Positions 43,077 through 52,612 of a stretch of DNA of 64,000 nt are shown here, in pieces. Origin of the DNA: Gammaproteobacteria bacterium. Its GTDB lineage: Bacteria > Pseudomonadota > Gammaproteobacteria > Pseudomonadales > Azotimanducaceae. Each line of letters begins with the position of its first letter. The stretch's first letter is position 1. The position numbers and the translations under genes were made by a program. The stretch is from contig NZGG01000046.1 in NCBI GenBank assembly GCA_002690865.1, positions 20,034-84,033 of the forward strand, read 5' to 3'. A model generated the notes under the pieces. The model did not search any database. It was not told where the DNA came from and was given only the letters and a program-made list of their open reading frames with translations.

Positions 43077-44052
43077 AACCCTCGTCCTTAAGCTTCTCAT
43101 AGGCCTCTACTATGCGCTGGACTAAAGGGTGCCGTACTACGTCTTTTGGTGAAAAATGTGTAAATGAAATGCCGGGCACATCCGACAGCACTTTCACAAC
43201 ATGACGTAATCCTGATTTCGTCTTACTCGGCAGATCAATCTGGGTTATATCTCCCGTTACTACAACGGTGGAACCGAAACCAATACGAGTTAAGAACATT
43301 TTCATCTGTTCAATAGTAGTATTCTGACTCTCATCCAAGATAATGAAAGAGTCATTAAGCGTACGTCCCCGCATATAGGCTAGCGGGGCCACTTCGATGA
43401 CATTTTTTTCTATTAATTTTTCCACTTTGTCGAACCCAAGAAGTTCGTAAAGGGCGTCATAAAGAGGGCGCAGATAAGGATCAATCTTTTGAGCCAAGTC
43501 GCCTGGAAGGAAGCCCAGTTTCTCACCAGCCTCGACTGCAGGCCTAACTAACAAAATTCTGCGAACTCTTTCCTGCTCAAAAGCCTCGACTGCGCATGCC
43601 ACTGCCAGATAGGTCTTCCCAGTGCCTGCAGGACCAATTCCAAAATTGATATCATGAGAAATGATAGATCTAACATACGAAATCTGATTCTTACCGCGCG
43701 GGCGAACCACCTTCTTTCCAGTATGTACTAAATCATCAGTTCCATCAGCACTATTTGTTAATAGAGCCTCAAGTCCTGACTCCTGCAGGAAAAGGTGCAC
43801 TAAGTCAGATGTCAATGAAGTACCACTCCTAACTTCACGATATAAGTGTCTTAGTAGTTCACCAGCAGCATCAGTCATACGAGTTTCACCTAGTATTTCA
43901 AAATCATTACCACGATTTTTAATAATGATACCGAGACGCTTTTCTATTTGACGCAAATGGGCGTCATAAGGCCCGCAGAGCGTGGCTAATTGAAAGCTAT
44001 CATTAGGTTCCAGCTTTATCTGGTGTGGTGTGAAATTTGCGTCCAAATTCAT
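43063..44052 (-). CDS. ybeZ: PhoH-like ATPase YbeZ
   Basis: 329 residues. The N-terminal KH-like region precedes the PhoH ATPase core: Walker A G-P-A-G-T-G-K-T in FGIGPAGTGKTYLAV, LVRPAVEAGEKLGFLPGD, Walker B FIILDESQNTT and VVTGDITQIDLP. It partners YbeY in RNA metabolism and is probably a helicase-like NTPase. It follows miaB by about 70 bases. Confidence 0.95.
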   Translation of the reverse strand: MNLDANFTPHQIKLEPNDSFQLATLCGPYDAHLRQIEKRLGIIIKNRGNDFEILGETRMTDAAGELLRHLYREVRSGTSLTSDLVHLFLQESGLEALLTNSADGTDDLVHTGKKVVRPRGKNQISYVRSIISHDINFGIGPAGTGKTYLAVACAVEAFEQERVRRILLVRPAVEAGEKLGFLPGDLAQKIDPYLRPLYDALYELLGFDKVEKLIEKNVIEVAPLAYMRGRTLNDSFIILDESQNTTIEQMKMFLTRIGFGSTVVVTGDITQIDLPSKTKSGLRHVVKVLSDVPGISFTHFSPKDVVRHPLVQRIVEAYEKLKDEGYEPS

Positions 44053-44125
44053 GTAGTGAGGATCACGATGACAGTAGGATATACTTTAGCTTTAAGGAGT
44101 AAAAGTAAGTTTTGATTTCCTAAAC

Positions 44126-45469
44126 CTACTTAGCAACGTCTTGTTCTATGGAAATCAAGTGGCCTCGAAGCGAATTAGGTAGCGCTTCAGTCACCTCCGC
44201 TAAAATAAATTGCCCTATCAAACCTCTATCGATTGAACGAAAATTTAACACCCTATTATTCTCTGTCCTAGCCTGTAATTGTCCTGGATCTTTCTTGGAT
44301 ACGGCCGTAACCAATACCCTCTGCACCGTACCAACCATCTTACGACTTATAGTTAAAGCCTGATTTCTGAGCCTATGCTGCAGCCTCTCCAACCTTTTTT
44401 TCTTCACCGATAATGTTGTATCATCGCGCAACGAAGCCGCCGGAGTGCCGGGGCGCGCACTATAGATAAAACTGAAAGAGTGATCAAATTGGAGTTCTTC
44501 AACTAGATCCATTGTAGCTTGAAAATCCTGCTCACTTTCTCCAGGGAAACCGACAATAAAATCAGATGATAAACTAATCCCCGGTCTAATTTTTCTTAGC
44601 TCTCGGATTTTTGACTTGTATTCTAAGATCGTGTGATTGCGTTTCATCGCCGCCAAAATACGATCTGAACCACTTTGCACAGGTAAGTGTAAATGACTAA
44701 CGAGTTCTGGAACTTCAGCATAGGCGTTAATCAGATTTTTCGAGAATTCTATTGGGTGTGATGTTGTATACCGAATACGTCCAATTCCTTCAAATTGGGC
44801 TATAACACGAATAAGATAGGCGAGATCAACATCAGCTTCATCATTTAAAACACCACGGTAAGCGTTGACATTTTGACCAAGCAAATTGATTTCGCGAACA
44901 CCTTTCTTGGCCAAACTTAATACTTCTCTTTGCACATCATCTAGTGGCCTACTAACTTCTTCACCTCTTGTGTAAGGCACTACACAAAAACTACAGTACT
45001 TACTGCAGCCCTCCATAACGGAAACAAAAGCTGAAGGTCCATCAATAGAAGGATCTGGTAAACGATCGAATTTTTCAATTTCAGGGAAACTAACATCGAC
45101 CAAAGGCACACCCCGTTTTCTACTTTCCAGCATAACAGGGACACGATGCAAGGTTTGCGGACCAAATATTAGATCAACAAAAGGAGCACGAGTACTAATA
45201 GCATGTCCTTCTTGACTAGCAACACACCCTCCAACCCCAATAGTTAATGACGGGTTTTCTAACTTAAGTTTTTTCCATCGCCCTAGTTGGTGAAAGACTT
45301 TCTCTTGCGCCTTCTCCCGAATCGAGCATGTGTTCAAGAGCAGTAAATCTGCTTCCTCTTCTTTATCAGTCATTTGATAACCATGCGATACCCTGAGTAG
45401 ATCTATCATCCTACTAGAATCATACTCATTCATTTGGCAGCCGTGTGTCTTGACAAATACTTTAGGCAA
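44126..45469 (-). CDS. miaB: tRNA-2-methylthio-N6-dimethylallyladenosine synthase
   Basis: 447 residues. It is a radical-SAM methylthiotransferase acting on A37 of tRNAs that read UNN codons. The N-terminal cluster cysteines are in [21 protein letters not shown] and GVGGCVAS. The radical-SAM CxxxCxxC is in [21 protein letters not shown]-terminal TRAM domain is present. The only plausible start is a TTG at 45469. It is the first gene of the miaB-ybeZ-ybeY-corC-lnt run. Confidence 0.97.
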   Translation of the reverse strand: MPKVFVKTHGCQMNEYDSSRMIDLLRVSHGYQMTDKEEEADLLLLNTCSIREKAQEKVFHQLGRWKKLKLENPSLTIGVGGCVASQEGHAISTRAPFVDLIFGPQTLHRVPVMLESRKRGVPLVDVSFPEIEKFDRLPDPSIDGPSAFVSVMEGCSKYCSFCVVPYTRGEEVSRPLDDVQREVLSLAKKGVREINLLGQNVNAYRGVLNDEADVDLAYLIRVIAQFEGIGRIRYTTSHPIEFSKNLINAYAEVPELVSHLHLPVQSGSDRILAAMKRNHTILEYKSKIRELRKIRPGISLSSDFIVGFPGESEQDFQATMDLVEELQFDHSFSFIYSARPGTPAASLRDDTTLSVKKKRLERLQHRLRNQALTISRKMVGTVQRVLVTAVSKKDPGQLQARTENNRVLNFRSIDRGLIGQFILAEVTEALPNSLRGHLISIEQDVAK

Positions 45470-45646
45470 AAAATTAATCTCTGTAATCTAAAAGATAAAT
45501 ATTATACAACAAAGCTCTTTCCGAGCAGCAATATTAAACTTAGAATCATAAGACAGTAGATAAAGGGGCGTTGCTGGTTGACAAAAGAAGTAATAACACC
45601 AACACTCCTTAGACATTTGCCCAGAAATAACTTTTAAGAGAATGAA

Positions 45647-45979
45647 ATGCCTGAAACACCTATTTATAAAATAATCTTCTTTAGCATGGGACAAATATAC
45701 GAAGTATATGCTCGACAAATTTTTCAATCTGACCTCTATGGCTTTATTGAAATCGAACAGTTGGTATTTGGAGAACGCTCTCAAATGCTCGTAGACCCTA
45801 GTGAGGAACGTCTTAAATCAGAATTTGAAGGAGTAAATAGGAGTTACATTCCTCTGCACTCAATTGCTAGAATCGATGAAGTCGCTAAAGAGGGTATTGG
45901 AAAAATTTCAGAAGCTAAGGGAGGAAACGTATCCCCCTTTCCCATGCCTGCATTCACTCCCAAAGGGAATTCAGACTGA
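45647..45979 (+). CDS. DUF1820 family protein
   Basis: 110 residues. The conserved blocks of DUF1820 are all visible: YKIIFFSMGQIYEVYARQ, SDLYGFIEIEQLVFGERSQ, VDPSEERLK and RSYIPLHSIARIDEV. The family is found in gammaproteobacteria, frequently beside miaB as here (divergent, 177 bases away). The function is not established. It is cytoplasmic, single-domain and full length. Confidence 0.9.
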   Translation: MPETPIYKIIFFSMGQIYEVYARQIFQSDLYGFIEIEQLVFGERSQMLVDPSEERLKSEFEGVNRSYIPLHSIARIDEVAKEGIGKISEAKGGNVSPFPMPAFTPKGNSD

Positions 45980-45993
45980 ATATTTGACCCTTC

Positions 45994-46485
45994 CTACGAG
46001 AGATAATCTAATCTCTCTATCTTTATGCTTGGAGCGACCTGTATCAAATCTGATAAAGATCGGTCATCACCAGGAAACTGGAACTCTGGAGCAAGCTCCT
46101 GCAGAGGTATGAGCACGAATAATCGTTGACGTGCTCGTGGATGAGGTAACTCTAAAAAATCAGTCTCCAATACATAGTTACCATAACTTATAATATCAAG
46201 GTCTAATGTTCTCGATGCATTCCTTAGATGATTCGAAGGTCGACCACTATTATTTTCGATCATCTGTAAACTCTTTAGTAAATCAATAGGCGACAGATCA
46301 GTATAAAATTCAACTACCGCATTAGTGAACCAAGACTGATCAATCATCTCGACTGGTTCGGTATTCCAGAATGAAGAATACCTTATTTCTCCCAAGGCAA
46401 AAGTTTCTAGCATTTTTATCCCGCTCAACAAACATTTTCGTCCGTCGCCTATATTCGAACCCATGGCGACATATACTAGTTTCAT
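45994..46485 (-). CDS. folK: HPPK, 6-hydroxymethyl-7,8-dihydropterin pyrophosphokinase
   Basis: 163 residues, the usual length. VYVAMGSNIGDG is the N-terminal HPPK motif. TEPVEMIDQSWFTNAVVEF is the pterin-binding region. NASRTLDLDIISYG and LPHPRARQRLFVLIPLQ are the ATP/magnesium-binding motifs. It transfers pyrophosphate from ATP to the pterin in folate synthesis. It is convergent with the DUF1820 gene and not linked to other folate genes here. Confidence 0.94.
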   Translation of the reverse strand: MKLVYVAMGSNIGDGRKCLLSGIKMLETFALGEIRYSSFWNTEPVEMIDQSWFTNAVVEFYTDLSPIDLLKSLQMIENNSGRPSNHLRNASRTLDLDIISYGNYVLETDFLELPHPRARQRLFVLIPLQELAPEFQFPGDDRSLSDLIQVAPSIKIERLDYLS

Positions 46486-46561
46486 ATCCGAAATACTCTT
46501 TACTATTAATTCGTGTTATTTTTAGCGCAAAATTCACTATCTTCAAGAGGTATTAAAATAG

Positions 46562-46786
46562 GTGAATCAAACCCAAGTAATCTCTGAAATAACTGGTAAC
46601 GTCTGGAAAATTGAGTGTGCAGTGGGAGATAAGATTTCTGAAGGTGAGACTTTAATGATTTTAGAGTCAATGAAAATGGAGATTCCAGTAGAGGCTACTT
46701 GTGCAGGAACTATTGTTGAGATTCTCGTGAAGGAACAGGACTCGGTCGAGGAAAATCAGTTACTTGCAACAATTAATGATGATTAG
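46562..46786 (+). CDS. Stand-alone biotinyl/lipoyl carrier protein
   Basis: 74 residues from a GTG, almost exactly one biotinyl domain. The attachment motif E-S-M-K-M-E marks biotinylation on its lysine. VWKIECAVGDKISEGETL and the C-terminal LATIND strand complete the barrel fold. It resembles the small BCCP-like subunits of acyl-CoA or oxaloacetate carboxylases. No carboxylase or biotin carboxylase gene is adjacent: folK is divergent and a DUF4340 gene is convergent. The enzyme it serves must be encoded elsewhere. Confidence 0.88.
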   Translation: MNQTQVISEITGNVWKIECAVGDKISEGETLMILESMKMEIPVEATCAGTIVEILVKEQDSVEENQLLATINDD

Positions 46787-46793
46787 GATATCT

Positions 46794-47816
46794 TCACTTG
46801 GAGTCCAGTTTATCCTTAAAGATGTCATCTAAATCCAGCACGAAATCATCATAAACGTAATTGGAGACATTAAAGTCCCAGTCCGACAGACTTTTCTGGT
46901 AAAGCACATTCTTCTCTTTCGAATTAATACCACTCTCGCCAGCATTATCTCCAAATTCGAGTACCAACTCGGAATCTAGGCGCTTGAGTGTACTAAAATG
47001 AAGCCAGAAGTTTTCTTTTCTTTTACTAGCTAAAGCTTCAATCTCTGTACCATTTCTTAAAAAGAATGTTGCTCTACGAGCGCTCTCCCAACGTCTAGGG
47101 TCATGTGGCGACACATCCTCTAATCTGACCTTAGTAAGTGCTCTTGCCGGTTCTTGCGAGACGCTGGGGTATTTGAGTTGTTTGGTGATGGGTAAAGGAC
47201 TAACCTCGAATCCGCCGTCAGGATCCCTCTCAAAAACTAAGGAACCCATTTCTACTCGAACTATATCTTCAGGATCAACATCGATTACTATAGGCTCTAA
47301 CCATTCTGTAACCTTCTTCAGTATTTTTATTTCATCGGCCAACCAAACCTGATTACCAAGTCGAACGAAACGACCCTTCCTTCCAGAAGATTGGTTGCCG
47401 AATAATGCCGAAAATATCTGTCCCTCACTATGTAAGTTAATACGGGTAGCGTCGCTATCAACAATATCCAGATCACTCACTCCCAGCAGGGCAAAGTTTT
47501 CTTCCTTAGAAGTTTTCTTTTCCTTTAACCTTAAATCGACTAGTTGTAAAACTAAGTTAGAGAGCTCTTCTCGTTGCGCATCGTAATCATCTCTCTGCGC
47601 GACGAGCCATTGATCATCTTTTCGAACGATCGTCGTAGTCTCCGTTGTTGTGATAATCTCTAATTTATCAATCTCCGCTACTTTTTTTTTGAGCTCAGGG
47701 AAAAGTAGTTGGGGTTCAGAGACCATCTCTGTATTTATCGAAAGTATGGAAGTGAGCCCTAGTAACAACAGCACAAATAAGCCAAGCATCAAAAATATTC
47801 TTTGGCTCACAATCAA
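46794..47816 (-). CDS. DUF4340 domain protein
   Basis: 340 residues. A single N-terminal helix (about 7-27, IFLMLGLFVLLLLGLTSIL) anchors a mainly beta periplasmic domain, with KLEIITTTETTTIVRKDDQW and FALLGVSDLDIV typical of DUF4340. The family is encoded after GldG-like proteins in bacteria with this ABC system. Its ATG overlaps the stop of the GldG-like gene by four bases. The function is unknown; it is probably an extracytoplasmic accessory subunit of the transporter. Confidence 0.85.
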   Translation of the reverse strand: MIVSQRIFLMLGLFVLLLLGLTSILSINTEMVSEPQLLFPELKKKVAEIDKLEIITTTETTTIVRKDDQWLVAQRDDYDAQREELSNLVLQLVDLRLKEKKTSKEENFALLGVSDLDIVDSDATRINLHSEGQIFSALFGNQSSGRKGRFVRLGNQVWLADEIKILKKVTEWLEPIVIDVDPEDIVRVEMGSLVFERDPDGGFEVSPLPITKQLKYPSVSQEPARALTKVRLEDVSPHDPRRWESARRATFFLRNGTEIEALASKRKENFWLHFSTLKRLDSELVLEFGDNAGESGINSKEKNVLYQKSLSDWDFNVSNYVYDDFVLDLDDIFKDKLDSK

Positions 47817-49666
47817 ATCTCCTTTGGTTTCCCTAGATGCAATAAATTCATTATCAATAATGTAAACGTCATAAGTATCGGCACAAGCGCTATATTTATG
47901 AATTTCAGGGTTGTTCCTAGCAACTCAATATCACGATCCAGTTGATGCCTAACGTCCCGAAGTTGTTTTCGAATTGTATACTTTTCTTGTTGGAATTCTG
48001 CTATCGCCTCTTCTTGCTCAGAACTGAGAACCAATAGTTCTCCTGCCCCTTGGCCAGATTGTATTTCAGTGAGTTTTTGCTCAGTTGCTGCAAGCCTAGT
48101 CTGTAAATCATTAGCATTCTCTAGATAACGCGCTTCAGCTTCTCGGCGAAGATTTTGTACCACATCAAACGGACGGCTAAACCTTCCCCTCGATCTAATA
48201 CTAATTAAAGCCTCTCCACCACTGAGATTTTCGAGCGCATTACTTACCATATCTCCGTTATTTGCCCAAGGAGTCGCAAGCTGCTGCCCAAAGAAATTTT
48301 GCACCTGAACCCACATTCGATCGGTCAACATGTCCGTATCGGAAACAAGAATTACGCTAATATTGTCAGTAGACATTAAGTGTTTTCCGGGAGAGCCCTC
48401 TAACCCATTTGGGAACGCGGTAGGTGCAAAACCGGTTAGTCTTGCAGCCACCAAGTATTGCTCACCAGTCGGAGTAAACTCGCGCATCAAATCTTCTGGA
48501 TTCGTCAAAAACTGAAACTGGAAAGCATCCAAGGGCATCGAGTAGGCGCTTGAGAAAATCAACCCTTCAATGTTCCCTGGGGGATCCTCTGATACGTCTA
48601 GTATCCCAGCAGTCGCGATATTTATACTCTCAAGGGAAGACATGACAACATCATCTTCCGAAAAATTATCTACCCCCATACCTAAAATTCCAAGATGACG
48701 AACTGGAGTTCCGGAGGGACCACTAACGGCGAGTGCCGTCTGACTGTCCCCCAAAACGATGTTATCTCGCATACTAATTCCCCAAACTTCAGTCAGACGA
48801 TTTAATGACGAGGATTGGTCTGTCGGTGCAGAGGGCATCATTGGATTTGATTGTTGTGGCCGGTCCATTTCTGCAAGTGGGTCAGTGAATGCAAGCAACT
48901 TGCCACCGTTCATTACAAACTGATCGATCGAAAATAGAAGGGCTTCTGAGAGCTGCTTTGGATGCACCAACATAAGAAGATCAATCTCAGAAGGTATCTC
49001 CTCAATATCATCTGCAAGATTCTGTATATTGAAGCTCGATTCTAGCTGTTCCACTACCATCCAACTTGGCGTCATCTGAAATGTCTGCATATTCATATCG
49101 CCTTGTACTGGAAGACTCGAAATGATGCCAACGATAGGCTTGTCCACCAATATTAAACTTTGTAATAACTTACTAATATCGTACTCGAGGAACTCTTCTT
49201 TATCGGGCTGAAGGAAGGGTATTACCTCAACATCATCAATGGCATTCGTGCCTGCAAGGCCAAAATACAACTCATCTCCTGCCGCAGATAATGGCAAGCT
49301 TTGCAGCCCGAATTCTGTAGCTAAATCTTCTTTTTCTGAAAAAGGCTCAGGATCCAAAAAAGTAAGATTGATTTTTCCATCAGCTATCAGTGCATATTCC
49401 TCGAGCAATTCACGGACTCGTGTAGCATAACTGCGCAATTGCGGTAAATTCTCACTGCTTTTCTGAGTAAAGAAAAAATATAAATTTATTGGTTCATCGA
49501 TCGACTTAACAATTTTCTTGCTACCTTCCGAAAGCGTAAATAAATTGTTTTCAGTGAGGTCAAGACGGAAACCGCCAAGTAAAGTATTATTCAACGCAGT
49601 AAAAGCTAAAAAACCAATGATGAGTAAAAACAGCCCTAGACTCGAAAAGTATTTTCTACTCACCAC
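47813..49666 (-). CDS. GldG-like ABC-system auxiliary protein
   Basis: 617 residues from a GTG at 49666 that overlaps the permease stop (TAGTG), with GGAGGAG just upstream. Helix 1 is at about residues 7-27 (LGLFLLIIGFLAFTALNN). A large periplasmic region follows, with LDLTENNLFTLSEGSKKIV, YFFFTQKSSENLPQLRSYA and LLMLVHPKQLSEALLFSID, all typical of GldG/ABC-type auxiliary proteins. A coiled coil lies at about 530-580, and a C-terminal helix precedes a short tail. In Bacteroidetes GldG goes with gliding and secretion. Here it is part of the less studied proteobacterial operon of the same build. Confidence 0.88.
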   Translation of the reverse strand: MVSRKYFSSLGLFLLIIGFLAFTALNNTLLGGFRLDLTENNLFTLSEGSKKIVKSIDEPINLYFFFTQKSSENLPQLRSYATRVRELLEEYALIADGKINLTFLDPEPFSEKEDLATEFGLQSLPLSAAGDELYFGLAGTNAIDDVEVIPFLQPDKEEFLEYDISKLLQSLILVDKPIVGIISSLPVQGDMNMQTFQMTPSWMVVEQLESSFNIQNLADDIEEIPSEIDLLMLVHPKQLSEALLFSIDQFVMNGGKLLAFTDPLAEMDRPQQSNPMMPSAPTDQSSSLNRLTEVWGISMRDNIVLGDSQTALAVSGPSGTPVRHLGILGMGVDNFSEDDVVMSSLESINIATAGILDVSEDPPGNIEGLIFSSAYSMPLDAFQFQFLTNPEDLMREFTPTGEQYLVAARLTGFAPTAFPNGLEGSPGKHLMSTDNISVILVSDTDMLTDRMWVQVQNFFGQQLATPWANNGDMVSNALENLSGGEALISIRSRGRFSRPFDVVQNLRREAEARYLENANDLQTRLAATEQKLTEIQSGQGAGELLVLSSEQEEAIAEFQQEKYTIRKQLRDVRHQLDRDIELLGTTLKFINIALVPILMTFTLLIMNLLHLGKPKEI

Positions 49667-50415
49667 TATTCTCCTCCCTTCAAGTCCACAACAATCACCG
49701 TCGCAAGCAACCAAAAAATGATAATGCCAAAGAAATAGATAATATCTCTCAAGCTAAGGACGCCTTTTGATATGGAAGAAAAATGAGTTAGGAAACTCAA
49801 GCTTGCAATTGTGTCTATAATTAAAGTTGGTAACAAGCCCTCTAGTGCTCCGAGGACTAAAGGGAAGCCTGCAAGAATGAAAGCGAGGCATACCAAGCCA
49901 CTCAGGATAAAAGCAATTACCTGACTCTTAGTCATAGCAGAGGCGCAAGAACCTATGGCAAGGAAGGCCCCCGCCATTAACCAACTTCCCAGATAGCTCG
50001 CCAAGATAACACCATTGTCTGGCTGCCCTAGATAATTAACAGTTAACCATAGCGGGAAGGTTAGCCCCAGCGCCAGACCCGCAAAGATCCATGCAGCCAG
50101 GAACTTTCCTGCGACCGCGTCAAATCTCGTAATTGGGAGCGTCATTAGTAATTCGATTGATCCAGATTTTCGTTCTTCCGACCACAAACGCATTGATATC
50201 GCAGGAACCAAAAAGAGATATAGCCAGGGATGAAAACTAAAGAAGGGAGTTAAATCTGACTGACCACGCTCATAAAAATTTCCTAAGTAAAATGTAAATA
50301 CACCCGAAAGTACAAGAAAAATAAGGATAAATACGTAAGCAATCGGTGTTACGAAGTAGCTAACGAATTCTCGCCTCGTAATAATCCACAAACTGGTCGC
50401 TGATCCATTAAACAT
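49666..50415 (-). CDS. ABC-2 type permease (GldF-like)
   Basis: 249 residues from the ATG at 50415. It overlaps the stop of the ATPase gene by eight bases and has GGAGGG ten bases upstream. Six membrane helices are visible. Between the first two is FYERGQSDLTPFFSFHPWLY, the signature of the GldF/NosY-like ABC-2 group, followed by SMRLWSEERKSGSIELLMT. It pairs with the upstream ATPase. Confidence 0.9.
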   Translation of the reverse strand: MFNGSATSLWIITRREFVSYFVTPIAYVFILIFLVLSGVFTFYLGNFYERGQSDLTPFFSFHPWLYLFLVPAISMRLWSEERKSGSIELLMTLPITRFDAVAGKFLAAWIFAGLALGLTFPLWLTVNYLGQPDNGVILASYLGSWLMAGAFLAIGSCASAMTKSQVIAFILSGLVCLAFILAGFPLVLGALEGLLPTLIIDTIASLSFLTHFSSISKGVLSLRDIIYFFGIIIFWLLATVIVVDLKGGE

Positions 50416-51340
50416 TTCCAAATCCCTCCGTGATGCTTCGGAATACTTCATCTAGTCTACCTTTCTCTTGAGATAAACCTTCTATAGCCCATTTATTTTT
50501 ATGCTGACCTTCAAAAAGATCTACTAACAAATTACTATTTAGCGCGCTTGGAATTAGCAGCAAGTCTGACCCAGATCTCTGTATCTCATGGACAGAAGCT
50601 AACTTTTCCATATGCCTTTCTATAGCTTCCAGATCTTTAGTATTGGCAGTCACCCTAACGGCCAAATGGCGGGGAGACTTCGCTTCCAATTCTTCTGGGG
50701 AGCAATCAGCCACCATTCTTCCAGAAGCAATAATCACAGCGCGATTACAAACTGTAGCAACTTCTTCGAGTATATGAGTAGAAATGATAACAATCTTATC
50801 TTTCGAAAATTCACGGATCAGTTCACGAACATGGTGCTTTTGATTAGGATCTAAACCGTCTGTAGGTTCGTCTAAAATTAGCACCAACGGATCGTGGATA
50901 ATTGCCTGAGCAAAACCGACGCGCCTTTTAAAACCCTTGGACAAGGTTTCAATACGCCGATCTAGCACGGACTGTAACGATAGGGTATCCACCACACGAC
51001 GAACCCTATGTTCCAGCTCGCTCCCTACAAAGCCACGTATTTCAGCAATAAATTTCAGAAAGCTGCGAGGGGTCATCTCCTCATAACAAGGAGCACCTTC
51101 TGGCAAATAGCCAATAATTTTCTGTGCATTCAGGGGATGGCTCGATATGTTATGTCCGAAGATCTTCACCACACCATCGCTGGGCGGCAAAAACCCCGTG
51201 ATTATTTTCATAGTCGTCGATTTCCCAGCCCCATTTGGGCCAAGAAAGCCGAGAACCTCTCCTGCCTCTACAGAAAAAGATAGTCCATCTACGGCCACCA
51301 GATCGCCGAATTGTTTTCTAAGTTCCGTGATTTCGATCAT
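50408..51340 (-). CDS. ABC transporter ATP-binding protein (GldA-like)
   Basis: 310 residues from the ATG at 51340, with GGAG six bases upstream; a GTG one codon earlier is too close to that site. Walker A is in LGFLGPNGAGKSTTMKI, and the Q-loop region is GYLPEGAPCYEEMT. The signature is LSKGFKRRVGFAQA, Walker B LVLILDEPTDGLDP and the switch His in STHILEEV. LSKG in place of LSGG is common in this branch. It is the first gene of a four-gene operon with overlapping reading frames (ATPase, permease, GldG-like, DUF4340). Confidence 0.95.
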   Translation of the reverse strand: MIEITELRKQFGDLVAVDGLSFSVEAGEVLGFLGPNGAGKSTTMKIITGFLPPSDGVVKIFGHNISSHPLNAQKIIGYLPEGAPCYEEMTPRSFLKFIAEIRGFVGSELEHRVRRVVDTLSLQSVLDRRIETLSKGFKRRVGFAQAIIHDPLVLILDEPTDGLDPNQKHHVRELIREFSKDKIVIISTHILEEVATVCNRAVIIASGRMVADCSPEELEAKSPRHLAVRVTANTKDLEAIERHMEKLASVHEIQRSGSDLLLIPSALNSNLLVDLFEGQHKNKWAIEGLSQEKGRLDEVFRSITEGFGNV

Positions 51341-51703
51341 CACCGTCTCCGACTTTAAATTCTTTGCTTAACATCAATCTGTGCTTATATTACCTAACCT
51401 TAACGATAGGAAAAACACAATCTACTAGCAACATAGCGCATACTTCAAAAAAACCAGATCGGAACAATAAATAAGTGAATGTTCACTTCAATCAGGAATA
51501 GCAGGCGCAATGGAGTACGTCTAAATACTTAACAAATAGTTATAGGTGCTATTTAGGGTCAACACCGTGTCCAATATAATAGCGCCTCTAGATACATCTT
51601 TTCAGATATATATTGCTTGAATCAAAGTTAACTTGCTTAAAATGATCATTCCGTCGCTAAAAACGATTTTTCCTCAGATTTGTAAAATTATTCTTAAAGG
51701 AGG
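51341..51703. other. Intergenic stretch upstream of the ABC operon and the HAD remnant
   Basis: About 360 AT-rich bases contain no gene. The one clear signal is the 16-base palindrome at 51473-51488, listed separately. A Shine-Dalgarno AAAGGAGGG at 51696-51704 belongs to the decayed HAD gene. Confidence 0.5.
51473..51488. promoter_or_regulatory. Perfect palindrome, possible TetR-type operator
   Basis: AAGTGAATGTTCACTT is palindromic over seven bases on each side of a two-base centre. It lies 133 bases upstream of the ABC operon and on the other side faces the HAD remnant. Many TetR-family operators have this length and a TGAAYRTTCA-like core. No regulator gene is adjacent. Confidence 0.4.
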
Positions 51704-52376
51704 GTCGTCATATTTGACGACCATATTTTAAAAGATTGGCCAAGCGCATTAATCTTTGATCTCGACGGGACGTTGCTCGATACCGATCCTTTTTACAGCA
51801 TTGCCTCTCGACGCGTGCTGGACGCTTTCGGACTGAAATATACTAATAACAAAAAAATGGTCTATGGGCGATGATTCTGGAAAAAGCGCTCAATTAGTTG
51901 TCGACGAATATAATTGACCTCTAAACGCAGATGAATACGTATAGGCAAAACAATTCAGTTGGACGATCTTTTCATAAATGTATCGAAAATAGATGGTGCG
52001 AATGAATTTTTATCGCAAACCGCTCAAAACTTAAGTGTCGGTCTAGCAACAGGCTCTCATCGGGAAGCGTGTGCCTTGAAGTTAAAGGATAAATTCTGGA
52101 GAAATGTCTTTGAAGGCACAATATGCGGAGATGATCAAAGGTTAGAACGACCAAAACCGGGATCAGATATTTTTCTACTTTGTGCGGATACTAAAGGTCG
52201 AACCTAAAGATTGTATCGTATTTGAAGACTCGCTAAACGATATTAAAGCAGCTGCTTTAGCGGGCACGAAAGCGTACACTTTACGTAGTGCTTTCCTTGA
52301 TGATGAAGATTTGAAATCAGCTAATTCACTATTCTCAAGCTATCATGAACTACTACCGGTTATCATAGACTGGTAG
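51704..52376 (+). pseudogene. HAD-superfamily phosphatase, decayed by several frameshifts
   Basis: After a good AAAGGAGGG the plus strand reads ALIFDLDGTLLDTDPFY and SRRVLDAFGLKY, the HAD motif I region of sugar-phosphate phosphatases. It then meets TGA near 51870. A second frame carries SVGLATGSHREACALKLK and RLERPKPGSDIFLL (motifs II-III), ending at about 52206. A third frame resumes with VEPKDCIVFEDSLNDIKAA (motif IV) to the TAG at 52376. No start codon is present in the first frame. With at least three breaks the gene cannot yield a whole enzyme. It resembles GS1-like/beta-phosphoglucomutase-like HAD enzymes. Confidence 0.85.
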
Positions 52377-52556
52377 CCTAACCAAATATAAGAATTGACA
52401 TTATATATGCCATAAGTATAATTCAAATTGTTTCGAGTGATGTTTAATTTCCCCCTAGAATAAACGCACAGAAACATGTTGGTTCATAAATAGGCATGGT
52501 GAGTGCCTATTTAAACCAAAGCGATACCGAGCAGTTTTACTGCTTGACGCGCTCCT

Positions 52557-52595
52557 GGTCCCTGCCTCACTCCCCCTTTAATGGGGCTAGGGACC
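52557..52595. other. Nested hairpin upstream of an SDR gene
   Basis: GGTCCCT (52557-52563) pairs with AGGGACC (52589-52595), and inside it CCCC (52573-52576) pairs with GGGG (52583-52586). The structure could be a terminator-like stem without a T-tract, or a structured leader or repeat. It lies just upstream of a TATAAT at 52613. Confidence 0.35.
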
Positions 52596-52612
52596 TGGCA
52601 TTTTACACCTGA

